DNA of 64,000 nt from contig NC_134513.1 in assembly GCF_027942865.1 (NCBI RefSeq), forward strand, positions 34,465,429 to 34,529,428, in the 5' to 3' direction. Made by a program: the position numbers and the translations under genes. The notes beneath the pieces are model-generated. The model had not been told where the DNA came from. It worked only from the letters and a program-made list of their open reading frames with translations, and searched no databases. Position 1 is the stretch's first letter, and the number at the start of each line of letters is the position of its first letter. Shown piece after piece: positions 25,621 to 35,815 of the stretch. The stretch comes from Odontesthes bonariensis. Lineage: Eukaryota; Chordata; Actinopteri; Atheriniformes; Atherinopsidae.

Positions 25621-25876
25621 AATAAAAAAACCTGCGTTGACGTAACGTAACATCGGGTCCAACTCAACTAGATATTGGGAGAACATTCACTTATTCTTAC
25701 CCTTGATCTGGATTATAATGCCACGTTGTATTCTCCGAGTTATGCAGGCGGCAAACTGCTTCCTTTATTGAAAACACGAAATAATTTTTTTTTAAATAAA
25801 GCAACTCACACTGGTTTTCACGTGATGGACACAATTAAGTTGAGTTTAGCCTAAAGCCACAGTCAACAACCTACTC

Positions 25877-26100
25877 TTACCGCGATTTTCGGATTCTGTA
25901 TCCGCCTTCTCTTGTGCGCTCTTCAACTTCTCTGGAATGTCCACATTCCAGTGCGTTTTCGACGGCCTCCAATCTTGCCTCCAACCTAGCGAATCTCTGG
26001 TCGATTCCCTCCAGCACCCTCTCCACGACCGTATCCACAGTGCTGGCCACCATACGAGACATCCCGGTCATAGCATTCAACAGGACTTTCATTTGATCTG
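25877..26100 (-). pseudogene. Coiled-coil exon of an unassigned gene in the hAT composite
   Basis: An open exon on the minus strand runs from an AG acceptor near 26101 to a GTAAGAG donor at about 25876. It encodes MKVLLNAMTGMSRMVAS, then VVERVLEGIDQRFARLEARL, a regular heptad pattern typical of a coiled coil. It is followed downstream by the LINE, and beyond that by the exon pair at 22800-23086. These may be parts of one gene split by the LINE, but the phase between them was not proven. No named family is recognised. Confidence 0.4.
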
Positions 26101-26384
26101 CCTGTAAGCAAGTGAGTAAGTAAGTTTAATATATAGCACATTTAAAATCAGCGAGAACTGTCCCAAGTGCTGTACAGTGTCAACAAGACTAAAATTAAAC
26201 AATCAAACTCTCTTTATGTATATGTGATATTATTGTGGTCATTAACTCGTGTTTCCCTGTTCCAACAGATATCCTTTGAATGGTGTTACAGTGCCGCCGC
26301 CGCTGCGGCCCTCCCCCCCTTTCTGTCTTTTCAAAGCCCAGCTGGTGGAGGCGGATGGCCACCCTTCCTGAGTCTGGTTCTGCC

Positions 26385-26690
26385 AGAGGTTTCTTCCTGT
26401 TAAAAGAGGGTCGTTTCTCTCCACAGTCCCCTCAGGCACGCTCAGGCCGGGAGATTGGACTGAATAACAAAAAGTTTTCAGTGCAATCTGTTGGTTTTCT
26501 TAGCTAGGAAATTGTTTTTGAATTGGCTCTATATGAACGAATTGGATTATTTTATGAATTATGATTATTATTAATTAATTGAATTCCAATTGGCTTGAAT
26601 TGGACTTACTATCTAAGTGCCTTGAGATGACATTTGTTGTATTTGGCGCTATATAAATAAAAAAAAAAAAATGAATTGAAAATGGTCATG
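26385..26690 (+). repeat. Interspersed repeat, long copy
   Basis: This begins around GGTTTCTTCCTGTTAAAAG, passes through TTAGCTAGGAAATTG and GCTCTATATGAACGAATTGG, and ends with TGGCGCTATATAAATAAAAA and GAATTGAAAATGG. It is the fullest of the copies also found near 4490, 9561 and 61005. The TTCCTGTTAAAAGGG-type block is characteristic of a very common percomorph repeat. Its class is uncertain. Confidence 0.6.
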
Positions 26691-26889
26691 TGCAAGTAGA
26701 AAAAAACACACAAACCTGTAGACCCGCAGAGAGTTGCTGGGGAGTTGAAAGCAAGTCGTCTTCCAGCCATTGTATTCCGCAAACCAGGGCAGTTTTCACA
26801 GCACGGGACCTCAGCGATTTCTGTCTCCCTTGCTGCCGCCAGATCTGCTCTTTAAACTTTTTGTTTACACTGCACGACACAATGCTTCT

Positions 26890-27045
26890 CATACGTGATT
26901 GGACGAGAGCTTATGCGAGCCGTTAAGCTCCACCAATCATATGCGTATACGTCATTACACGGAATACTCGCGAGACAACCTCCCGTCCTTTTGCTATTTA
27001 ATGTTGTCTGACCACAGCTGGCAATTTGCACTGTTTTGACACAAA
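26890..27045. promoter_or_regulatory. Possible divergent promoter inside the transposon nest
   Basis: Between a minus-strand frame ending near 26890 and the plus-strand ATG at 27048 lie several CCAAT motifs (GTGATTGGACG, CCACCAATCAT) on both strands. There is also a CRE-like TACGTCA and a TATTTAA box about 55 bases upstream of the plus-strand ATG. The arrangement resembles the divergent promoter of a two-gene DNA transposon. This is sequence-pattern inference only. Confidence 0.3.
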
Positions 27046-27047
27046 AA

Positions 27048-27287
27048 ATGGACTCTGCAAGGACAAAGAAAAGACCTCGGCGATATTGTGACCATTGTGA
27101 CACCGAATTAAGCCATACACAATATTTTGCCCACAAAAAGCGGTATTACAAAAGAGGTGTTTGGGAGAAAAAAAAAACAGATATGCATCACCTGTCACCA
27201 GCAGACAGCGTGCACCTCTTCTTTTTCAAGACAACACAGCAACAAACTTGGCTGGAGTTGGAGGTGATGGTGATGAACGTGAAATAG
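27048..27287 (+). pseudogene. N-terminal zinc-knuckle exon of a DNA-transposon protein
   Basis: ATG at 27048 opens MDSARTKKRPRRYCDHCDTE, then YFAHKKRYYKRGVWEKKK. The CxxC...H...(H/Y) spacing next to a basic stretch resembles the N-terminal zinc knuckle of EnSpm/CACTA-like transposon proteins in fish and lancelets. The frame then degrades and stops at 27287 near the junction with hAT sequence. No transposase core follows. The family assignment is tentative. Confidence 0.4.
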
Positions 27288-27473
27288 GGCCCCCAAAATC
27301 CTAGAAACAGGCCTGCCCACCCCCCACCCCACTTGAAAATGACTGTGGCAGCTCCCGACCTGATCACATTGGCATTTACATATTAAAGGCTCTCCTAAGT
27401 AGGGGAGGGGAGGGGGGCATGGGGGAGCAGTTGCCAGGTCAATTTGCGACAACTTGGGCCAAAATTTTCACTT

Positions 27474-27895
27474 TTACCACCGCAAATGCAGGGGCTTAAC
27501 GTATGCGGACATGTAAGGGGCCACACACATCCAGAAATCCCTCTTTTCATGCAGTGGGTGTTTCCAGTCACTGTACCCCTCGGTGAAAGCATTTTGCTGC
27601 CCGGCCAGGCATTTACACGCAAAACAATACACCATGCCGGTTGAAGGGGAATATATTAGCCAATCTCTAGACACTGACTGTTTGTTCGGCAGCTGGCATT
27701 GGAAGAGATCATTTGTAAGAAACCTGGTTTTCTTACCGTCGTGCCGTGCTGATGCTGCATATTTAGCCGCCCGGTTGTGGTAGATGGTGGGACCGTTAGC
27801 AATAGCCAGCTGGTTGTCAGCAGTTGTCGATGTTTTTATAAAGAAACGATCTAACACTGGAACATTTTTAATTCCCGCTAAACGCCTGGAGTATT
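27474..27895 (-). pseudogene. hAT transposase, N-terminal TTF-type zinc-finger part
   Basis: The minus strand encodes KNVPVLDRFF, CQLPNKQ, RDWLIYSPSTGMVYCFACK and GYSDWKHPLHEKR. This matches the TTF-type zinc finger found at the N-terminus of ZMYM/THAP-like hAT transposases. Only this part is present; the catalytic and dimerisation regions are missing, replaced by the inserted LINE and other elements. The upstream edge continues in frame to about 27895. It supports a hAT origin for the surrounding element. Confidence 0.7.
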
Positions 27896-28294
27896 TTTAT
27901 TTTTTTATTTTTCTCTTCGCACAACCACTCAATTTATGTCTATCCATTTATTTTTATTTTTACCGCGTTTTTTAAAAAACATGATGCATTTCACCATAGG
28001 TGGACTGGCTCAACTGACAGGTTGAGGGAGGGGGGTTAATGTTCACATTAGGCCACTATTGCTCAGAATTATGATATATCGTTGCTGTTCTTATCACATT
28101 AGTTTTAATAATGAATTTTATATGAATATTTATGTCAAGTGTCAAGTGTAATCATTTTAAGTGTACAAACATTCATGAAAAAACTATTTTTAAAGTTTGT
28201 CGTGTGGTGCCCCCCCACTGGCTGTGAATGGTTGGTGCCCCTGGGCACTGTGCCGCAGGCCCATATAGTTAATCCGGCCTTGCTTACCACCTTC

Positions 28295-31240
28295 TGTCAC
28301 TCATTTACTTGTGAGTTGTTCATCATGATCACTGGAACCTTTTCAAACAGAAAGGTTGGCGGTTGTTACCATCTAGTGGCAGCTTTGCAGAAGTACAACC
28401 AGCAGATGCCACGTCCACAGTTCCCTCCCACTTTAATCTCTTTATTTCTTTTCATGGTCCCTCTTATAAACCTGCTGAACAGAGGTGTGTGATAAGCTCT
28501 GCCGCCACGTGTGAGCACATCAGCCCGGACTTTGAGTTTTTAGCCACATTTGATTCTGGTAAGTCTGCACATTTACACGAACCTGACTTAAGCGGTCACT
28601 GATGGAATCACCACAGACTTTTACAACTCAGCTGGTTAATATTTAACAGTAAACCAACTGCTTGTGTGTTGCCAGCTCACTGGAAAAAAAATCTAAATTA
28701 CCAATTATATTTGTCTCATTTCTGGTCAAATATCTCATTACACTTAATATAAGACACAATTGCCTAACAAGTACCATTTCAGCCAGATATTGGGACTTGT
28801 TTTAAGACAATACGTATTGAATATCTTGTTAAGTGAAATCTTGACAAGCCGATTTTCACTAGTTCCATTGGCAGATTTTACTGCTTATTTCAAGAAAAAA
28901 AGTCTTGTATTTGTTGTGTTTTTACTTATTTTTGGTGGGGCATTTTTTCCAGTGCTGATGGTCATGATTTTAAATTCAGGAAGTCTTTTACTCGCCTGAG
29001 GCACTATTTACAACCATGTTCAGTTTGTCTTGGTCCTCTGCCATTACTAGGATTTTACTGACAGCAACAGAAAAAAATATATTTTAGAGATCAGGTCAAC
29101 ATAATGGTCTCAGTGGAAGCGTTTTTTTCAAGGTAACAAGTCATCATGGTAACAGTAAGATATGCAATACTATTGGCACATTGTGTTGTTGGTTAGGAAG
29201 AGCCTTAAAATTGAGTATTAACAAAGTGAATATCAACAGAGGTAAAAAAAAAAAAAAAGCGATCCATCCTTGGTGTCAGGGCTTTTTAATGTTACATAAG
29301 AATGGCATGTTTTACATGTAAGTTAAAGCACTATACAAGATGGACATTGTCACTTGCTGTCATAAGCGAATAAGGAAGTGCCTTAAAGTTTATTGTCACC
29401 GATGGCCAATGAATGCTGGTTCCAATAAAACCATAAGCGCGACTCTCTCAGCTTCCCCCTCTTGTCCAAATATGGTCACAGGTAGCCAACAGTCAAATGC
29501 TGAACTAGCCATCAGTGTGAAAATGGCTCTAGAACTGCATTACTGGAGCTGCTACAGTAACATGACAGTTAAATGTAGCAGAAGGGTGTAGGGGGCCACC
29601 CAGGGTGTCTTTGATATGAATTGTTCGCTCCATGTAGGGATGCACAGATATTTCAGCCTAACTTTGGCATCGGCCAGTATTCAGCTGGATGACTGCAATC
29701 AACCTATTAGCAAAAAAGATAATGAAAACCGATGGCTGTAGCTGATGTTGCACTGACTTTGCCCTGAAACCGACGGGATTAGCCTGCAGCAAATATCCAG
29801 TAGATGGCAGCTTAATTCTATACAGAGCATTTTCTATTTTTTGAGAATATCTAGTTTGGTTAGTCAGGGTCATTGAGTAGATCAATTGGGTTCAAAGTTT
29901 CAGTTTCATTTCAGCTCCTGTCCGTCTTAAAAGAAACCCGAAACATTTGACCGTACAGTGTCACAGCTTTACAGCATTCCGTCATCCTGCACATAATATC
30001 CCCGAAGAGATCAAATATAAAAAAGCTGATTTAGATGTAAAATTAAGCTTCTTCAGCCTGACTTGCACAGATTAATTTAAATATCCTCTTAGGTAGATTC
30101 TCAGTGCAAGCAGCATTCACATACATGTTTCCTTAGCTTTGGAAGATTTCCACATGATCTGTCTGATGATTGCAGTAAGTAACCCATCCTTTGAACTTTA
30201 TTCCAAGTCAGAAATCTCCTGGCCAAACAGATCAGGTAGCATGTCTTTCAGGGAAATGAATTATCCCTAAAAACGAGTTACTTTATGCTATGATTCAGTT
30301 TAGTGTAGCAGAGTAGCTTTGAAAAAGAAGGATTGATTGTCATGGGATACGGAATGTTTGATATGTTTCCAAGGTGATTAAAATGCTGTTTTAACTATGA
30401 ACGATCCAGCATGTTTCAGCTAGCCTCGGAATCATTTTGGCTCTTTTAAAAGCAGAGTTTTTGTCCTTTCGTTGGGACAAAATCTGGTCTTCTTTTTACT
30501 TTGTTTGAGAGATTCAAACAAAAACATGTTTGTACATGACAGCATCAGCCACACGAATAAAGCAAGCAGATGTTGTAAGTCTTTCAGTCGGTTTCATCAG
30601 AGGATAGTTTTTTTCCCACCAGGATTTCAGGGAATCCTGCAGTTTAAATGGTGGAACCAGCATCTACATGTAGACATACGTTTATTGGCAACAGTTTCTA
30701 TAGTAACCAGAATCTTTTTTTTTTTTAAAAGTCAACAGTGGTAATAGACACTATCTTCTCCAATAGCCAATGATCCTCTGTCCAAATACAATGAAGGTAG
30801 ATAACATAAAGTAGGAGCTCAAAGCCGCCATGTGGGTACATCCAGAGTGAAGCTTTAGTTTGAACTGCAGACATGAATGCTGCCTGAGGGTAACTTACAA
30901 TCTGAGGGGGCTCATGAAACCCACACTGTGATTTTAACATCAATCTTTAGTGTGAAACTGCGTGAAATGTGTTCTAAATGCAGCCTTTTTAAACCGATGA
31001 AACGTTAAAACACACGTGTTTAATTGTTTTGATCATTCATTCAGTTGAAGGCAGAAAGAGAGACGATGATTCTCTTTCTTGACAGTCGTGCTCTGGTATG
31101 TGAAACATGGTCTACTTGAAATGTTGTGTACAGACTGTAGATTTAAAAAAAAAGTTACTTCCTGTTTTAATACACACGGAGAAGTACTTATGGTCAAATA
31201 AAAATAAAAAGAACACACTTTTTCAGTTCTGACAATAAAA
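28295..31240. other. Intergenic DNA with one MITE, otherwise unrecognised
   Basis: Apart from the MITE at 28678-28954 no feature is supportable. A sequence near 29638 (AGGGATGCACAGATATTTC) resembles the end of another fish hAT MITE, but its partner end was not found. No coding exon was recognised. Confidence 0.4.
28678..28954. mobile_element. Short MITE with CACTGGAAAAAA ends
   Basis: The termini CACTGGAAAAAA and TTTTTTCCAGTG are inverted. The interior has the fish repeat words TTGTCTCATTTCTGGTCAAATATCTC split by TTTCAAGAAAAAAAGTCTTG. There is no ORF. The target duplication is unclear. Confidence 0.6.
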
Positions 31241-31329
31241 TCATAATCTGGTCTTTAACGTGTCTTAAAATGAGGTAAATACAGCCTCACAAGAGCAACA
31301 ACAGATGAAATATTACACTGTGTCAGTAT

Positions 31330-32110
31330 TTATTGAACAAAAACTGAGACAAAATGCAGAAGTCCACCATTACTGCTTCCAGAGGAATTCTCTGATGAAT
31401 AAATCATCAGTCAGTGTGAGCAGCTCTATAAAAGCAGAAGTTCTGCAGCATTCAGGTGTGTGTTAACACGATGCCAAGGAGGAAAGACATCAGCAATGAT
31501 CTCAGAGAAGCAGTTGTTGCTGCCCATCAATCTGGGAAGGGTTAGAAGGCCATTTCCAAACTATTTGGAGTCCATCGTTCTACAGAGAGAAAGATTATTC
31601 ACAAGTGGAAAATATTCAGGACAGCTGTCAATCTTCCCAGGAGTGGACGTCCCAGCAAGGTCACCCCAAGGTCAAAAACCCAAGAGCTACATCTCAGACT
31701 CTGCAGGCCTCAGTTAGCATGTTAAAGGTTAAAGTTCAGGACAGCACAGTTAGAAAAAGACTGAACAAGTATGGCTTGTTTGGAAGGGTTGCAGGAGAAA
31801 GCCTCTTCTCTCTAAAAAGAACATGGCAGCACAGCTTAGGTTTCCAAAGCTGCATCTGAACAAACCACAAGACTTCTGGAACAATGTCCTTTGGACAGAC
31901 CAGACCAAAGTGGAGATGTTTGCTCATAAGTTGTTGCAATGGTCCAGTCAAAGTCTGGACCTCAGCCTGACTGAAATCAATAAGTTCAAAATAAGATTGA
32001 GCCAAAATTCCTCCACACCTGAAAATTATTATGATTATCATTATTATAAAATACTTTTTATACACAATTGTAAAATGCTGCTGTTCATCTGAGGTTGTAT
32101 TCACTTCATT
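31330..32110 (+). pseudogene. Decayed Tc1-like transposon
   Basis: The plus strand from 31471 encodes MPRRKDISNDLREAVVAAHQ, then KAISKLFGVHRST, the paired HTH DNA-binding start of a Tc1 transposase. RSGRPSKVTPR (the GRPR-like hook) follows after a frameshift. Later fragments include SMACLEGLQ-like and LLEQCPLDRP-like text (KLHLNKPQDFW...VLWTDQTKVE in the third frame, including the first catalytic Asp region). Several stops and frameshifts are present, and the right part is deleted. It lies just upstream of the PYD cluster. Confidence 0.75.
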
Positions 32111-32372
32111 TAAAAACCTGGTAAGGACTGCACTTTCTTTTTCTGTCACTGTTGGAATTTTTTTAATGCTTGCAGCAGTAACAGCTGATATTCAAAACAG
32201 TTTTCACTGATTGTTTCATTCTTGTTCTGAGAAACATTAAAACAGCAGGTTAATATCAGTTTGTTTGTGTCTTGTTGCCGTTTCAGTTTTCTCAACTCAT
32301 TATCAAACTGATTTTCAAGTTACTCTGTGTGGATACATGCTTTACAGGTCTGACTGAGTCTCTGGATCCAGG

Positions 32373-33916
32373 ATGGCGACTCGGGAGGATCTCTGGAAGA
32401 TTCTGCAGAACTTGACAAATGAGGAGTTCAAGCAGTTCCAGTGGTTCCTAAAAGAGAGTGATACAGAAGACGGCTTCTCAGCCATCCCAGTGGCCCGGCT
32501 GGAGAGGGCAGACCGGCAAGACACAGTGGATCTTATGGTGCAAAACTATGGCTGCCCTGGAGCTGTCCAGAAATCCACCAGGATTCTAGGGAAGATCGGC
32601 AGGAACGATCTGAGTCAGGATTTGTCAAACATCAGCTTAGAGCTGAGAGGTGAGTTCAGGGAGCGTAAAGCTATCACTGGAAAAAAGAAAAATGCATGCA
32701 TTTCATAAATGATTGGAGTCATATTTGTTATGCTTCAGAGTCGGTGTAATAGCGGTTCGAAAGGAATTTACTAAAGGGAACAGAGATTTCTGTAAGACTG
32801 ACCAATTCTTTTCTGCTCTGCTTTGATTTAGACCTGAAGAATATTGACTCTGTTGGTTTGGAACGTGCATCTGACAACAAGAAGGCCAAACTAGGGCAGG
32901 TAAAGGCTGAAATTCGGTTGATGATACAGGACAGACGGATGATGATCCGTCAAATTCAACGCTCGGCAGAGATCAGCAGGAGATCATCAGATCGACAGAC
33001 CGCAGACTGTGTGCCGGTCTTCACCGTTTTAATGCAGTCAATCGAGAGAAGTCTGGCTGACGTCATCGAACAGATTGAGGAAAAGCAGAGAACGACACAG
33101 AAACAGGCGGATGGGCTCATCCGGGAGCTGGAGAAGGACATCTCTGAGCTGACCAAGAGAGCAGCTGAGGTGGAACACCTTCCCCTAACAGAAGATGATC
33201 TCAACCCCCTCCAAAGCTTCTCATACACCCCTAAGAACCTGACACAAGAAAGTATTTCTCTGCCATCATATGGAACAATTGTGATGACCAAGGTGAAGGA
33301 ACTGCAGAAGAAAATCGACAAAGAGATGGAGAACCTCCTCAATAAGGCCAAGCTGAACCGGGTCCAGCAGTTTGCAAAGGATGTGACTCTGGATCCTGAT
33401 ACAGCACATCCCAATCTCATTCTGTCTGAGGATGGCCAACAGGTTTACTGTGGTTACGAGAAGCTAAATCTCCCAGACAACCCGGAGAGATTTAACTCTG
33501 CTGTCAACGTCTTGGGAAAACAGAGCTTTTCCTCAGGAAGATTTTACTTTGAGGTTCAGGTGAGAGGAAAGACCGCCTGGGATTTAGGGGTCGTCAAAGA
33601 GTCGATCAGCAGGAAAGGCTCCATCAGAGCGAGCCCCAAAGGCGGTCACTGGACCATTTGTTTAAGAGAGGGACCTAAATACCAGGCATCTGCTGTCTCT
33701 CTCAGTGTAAAAGCGCCACTAAATAAAGTGGGCGTGTTTGTGGATTATGAGGAGGGCTCAGTCTCGTTTTATAATGTTGATTCCGCAGAACCCATTCACT
33801 CTTTTAGTGAATGCTCCTTTAAAGAGAAACTCTACCCATTTTTCAGTCCTAGTGTTTATCATGACGGTCTGAACTCAGCCCCTCTGGTCATCTCTCCTGT
33901 CAATTACACTGACTAG
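32373..33916 (+). CDS. Pyrin-like protein: PYD - coiled coil - B30.2 (PRY-SPRY)
   Basis: Two coding exons, 32373-32649 and 32832-33916, join in phase 1 to give 453 aa. Exon 1 is a pyrin domain, starting MATREDLWKILQNLTNEEFK with the usual Leu/Phe spacing of a six-helix death fold. Exon 2 has a charged coiled-coil region (about 100-260) with LERASDNKKAK and IREL-type heptads. A full PRY-SPRY follows from about 267 (DVTLDPDTAHPN, VLGKQSFSSGRFYFEVQV, VGVFVDYEEGSVSFYNVD). There is no RING, and no Cys/His pattern for a B-box, unlike mammalian pyrin. A splice acceptor lies just before the ATG, implying a 5' noncoding exon. A likely role is innate sensing and ASC or inflammasome recruitment through the PYD; this is family inference. 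It heads a cluster with two related genes. Confidence 0.88.
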
Positions 33917-34098
33917 ATTCTGCCTTTTAAAAAAACACCACAAGTCAAAGTCATCAGCCATAGTAATTACGGTTTGTCAACAAACTCTCATTGATAATGT
34001 TAGAGATAAGGGTCAGGCTTTCTATCAGGGAATATCACCGTTTTCGCCACTAGATGGCGCCACTTCCTCTTTGATGCCGTTACAGTTGTGTACAGAAC

Positions 34099-34104
34099 AA
34101 TAAA
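34099..34104 (+). promoter_or_regulatory. Poly(A) signal of the PYD-CC-B30.2 gene
   Basis: AATAAA lies 183 bases after the stop codon, followed within 25 bases by GTGTGAC and TGGTCTGTTTTC, a reasonable GU-rich downstream element. Confidence 0.6.
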
Positions 34105-35000
34105 GAAACCGTGTGACAAATGCCTGGTCTGTTTTCTACACCCACAAGCACATTGTTCTGTCTTCATCTAGTTATGGGTTCATGTATTTTCAGAACAAAG
34201 CACTTCTTTTGTTATACAATTTAAGCTTCAGTGCAGAAGAAAACTGGGGAAACGTATCGGGGGGCCAAGTAAGGCTAGGGCTGGTGTAAATCAGGAGGGG
34301 CAATGGTTTTCTTCCAGTCAGAAGGTGTCTGGTTCCATCTCCAGCTTCTCCAGTCTGCAAATTGAAATGTCTTTTCTAAAACAGCCCGAAGTGTCGGCTG
34401 AATAGATGTGAAAAAGGTAAAGTATGTGGGAGTTATGCATGTTAGATGTGTAAGGAGATGGGCAACACCTAGAACAGATGGATCTTTTTAGAGATCCATG
34501 AAAGTAGAACAAGTAATCTTGTTGGGTTCCATCTGAAGGCAAGTTTAGTGACTTGAATTTGATATTTGGGTATGGGTGGTTGCCAGTGGAAGCAAACTTG
34601 CTGCTGCATTGTGAACCATCTGTAGATGGATCCCAGGTGAAAGATAATTGCACTACATAACTGTGGCTTGAATCAAGAGGGATGGGAATGTTTGTTCCTG
34701 CCTTGACACGTTTAAAGGAAAGCAGTATGGTAGGATGTCACAGTTTACTGTGTCAAAAGCAGCGTAATGATGTTTTATATGTGAATCATTTACAGGATAG
34801 GACAAATAACTGGAGAAAATATGGGAAAGAAGATAAATACACCTTGAAATACAAATAAATAAATCATCCAGAACACTGAAAAAGTACAGAGCACCATTAC
34901 AATGTGTATTATTTGCAGACAACACTGGTGATGCTTGTCCTAGTAAGGATTTAAACCAACTTTTGCACATCATGGAAAAATAATTGAACATGATGGATTC
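34105..35000. other. Intergenic DNA without recognised features
   Basis: No coding exon, RNA gene or delimited transposon was recognised between the first PYD gene and the truncated retroposon at 35007. Confidence 0.4.
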
Positions 35001-35006
35001 AACTCG

Positions 35007-35114
35007 GACCTGTCCAGGGTTTACCCCGCCTCTCACCCATTGACCGCTGGGATAGGCTCCAGCCCCCCCCCCCTGCGACCCGACCGACGGATTCAGCGGT
35101 ATAGAAAATGGATG
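35007..35114 (+). mobile_element. 5'-truncated retroposon with 15-bp target duplication
   Basis: The 15-base direct repeat GATGGATTCAACTCG flanks the insert (34992-35006 and 35115-35129). The insert ends CAGCGGTATAGAAAATGGATG, the common 3' tail of a fish SINE/LINE family. The same tail ends the full-length SINE at 45864-46236. Confidence 0.85.
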
Positions 35115-35599
35115 GATGGATTCAACTCGAGCAAATCTGATCTTTTGTACAGAGTAGTTAATCTGATCTGTTTTTTATTCTCTAACTGCTGAACACACAG
35201 TACAGTCTGAAATATATCTATTAGATATGTTTATTTCAGGTGTCATATAATGCCCTTTTTAATTCAACACAACTGTCTGAGGTCTTATTGAGATGTGTGA
35301 AACAGGCTTTGGGCAAAATAAGATATGGGGAAGTTTCTTATCACTTTTCCACTCACATTCTATGTCAGTTTTAGCTGTTTTTCACCCTGAAATATCAAAT
35401 GTTCTCTGTGATGCTCACATGAGCAGAACCTTTAAAGCCAGAAGAAAGGGTCAGTTTGGTGTCCCTCCTATCTGTGAACAGCTGTGTGGCTGAGGGAGAT
35501 GTTTAAGAAGAGGCACAGCCATATGAAAACTGCAATTTTAACATTAAACTTATTATTATTATACAGAAATAAAAAGCTTTGAGAGGGAAAAGGTTTTGT

Positions 35600-35815
35600 G
35601 CTGGATTATATAAGCTGCCCTGACAGCATTGCTTGAACTTTATATTGAAAGAGTGATGAAGGAAGAGGAGGTGACTCTGAAGTTACTAAAGCAGGAAGTT
35701 ACTCAGACCGTAAACTGTGTCTCTCACTCTATTTTTATCTAGTCATTTTGAGCTGAAGATGGAATCTTCTTGACACAGCCTTCACGCCTACTACATTCCT
35801 GGTAATGCGTTGGGT
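35600..35815 (+). promoter_or_regulatory. Candidate promoter and 5' noncoding exon for the second PYD gene
   Basis: A TATATAA box (35607-35613, GGATTATATAAGC) is followed by about 190 bases. This stretch is homologous to 44175-44400 upstream of the third PYD gene, including CTGCCCTGACAGCATT, GGAAGAGGAGG and CAGGAAGTTACTCAGA (an ETS-type GGAAGT site). A donor-like CCTG|GTAATG follows. Conservation between paralogues and position support a promoter plus noncoding first exon, spliced to the acceptor at about 39204. Not proven. Confidence 0.45.

Larger units (their letters stand above)
20373..28282 (-). mobile_element. 7.9-kb composite hAT-type element with nested insertions
   Basis: The left end reads CAGGGCCGTATTAAG. 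The right end is the inverted CTTAATCCGGCCTTG-type terminus (TTAATCCGGCCTTG at 28269-28282). Subterminal words GGTGCCCCTGGGCAC are also inverted. The 8-bp target duplication CTTACCAC occurs exactly at 20365-20372 and 28283-28290. Inside are a hAT transposase N-terminal remnant (27474-27895), another MITE, a Harbinger-like element, a LINE, a TTAA foldback element and unassigned gene pieces. The matching target duplication shows the whole block arrived, or was built, as one unit. Confidence 0.85.
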
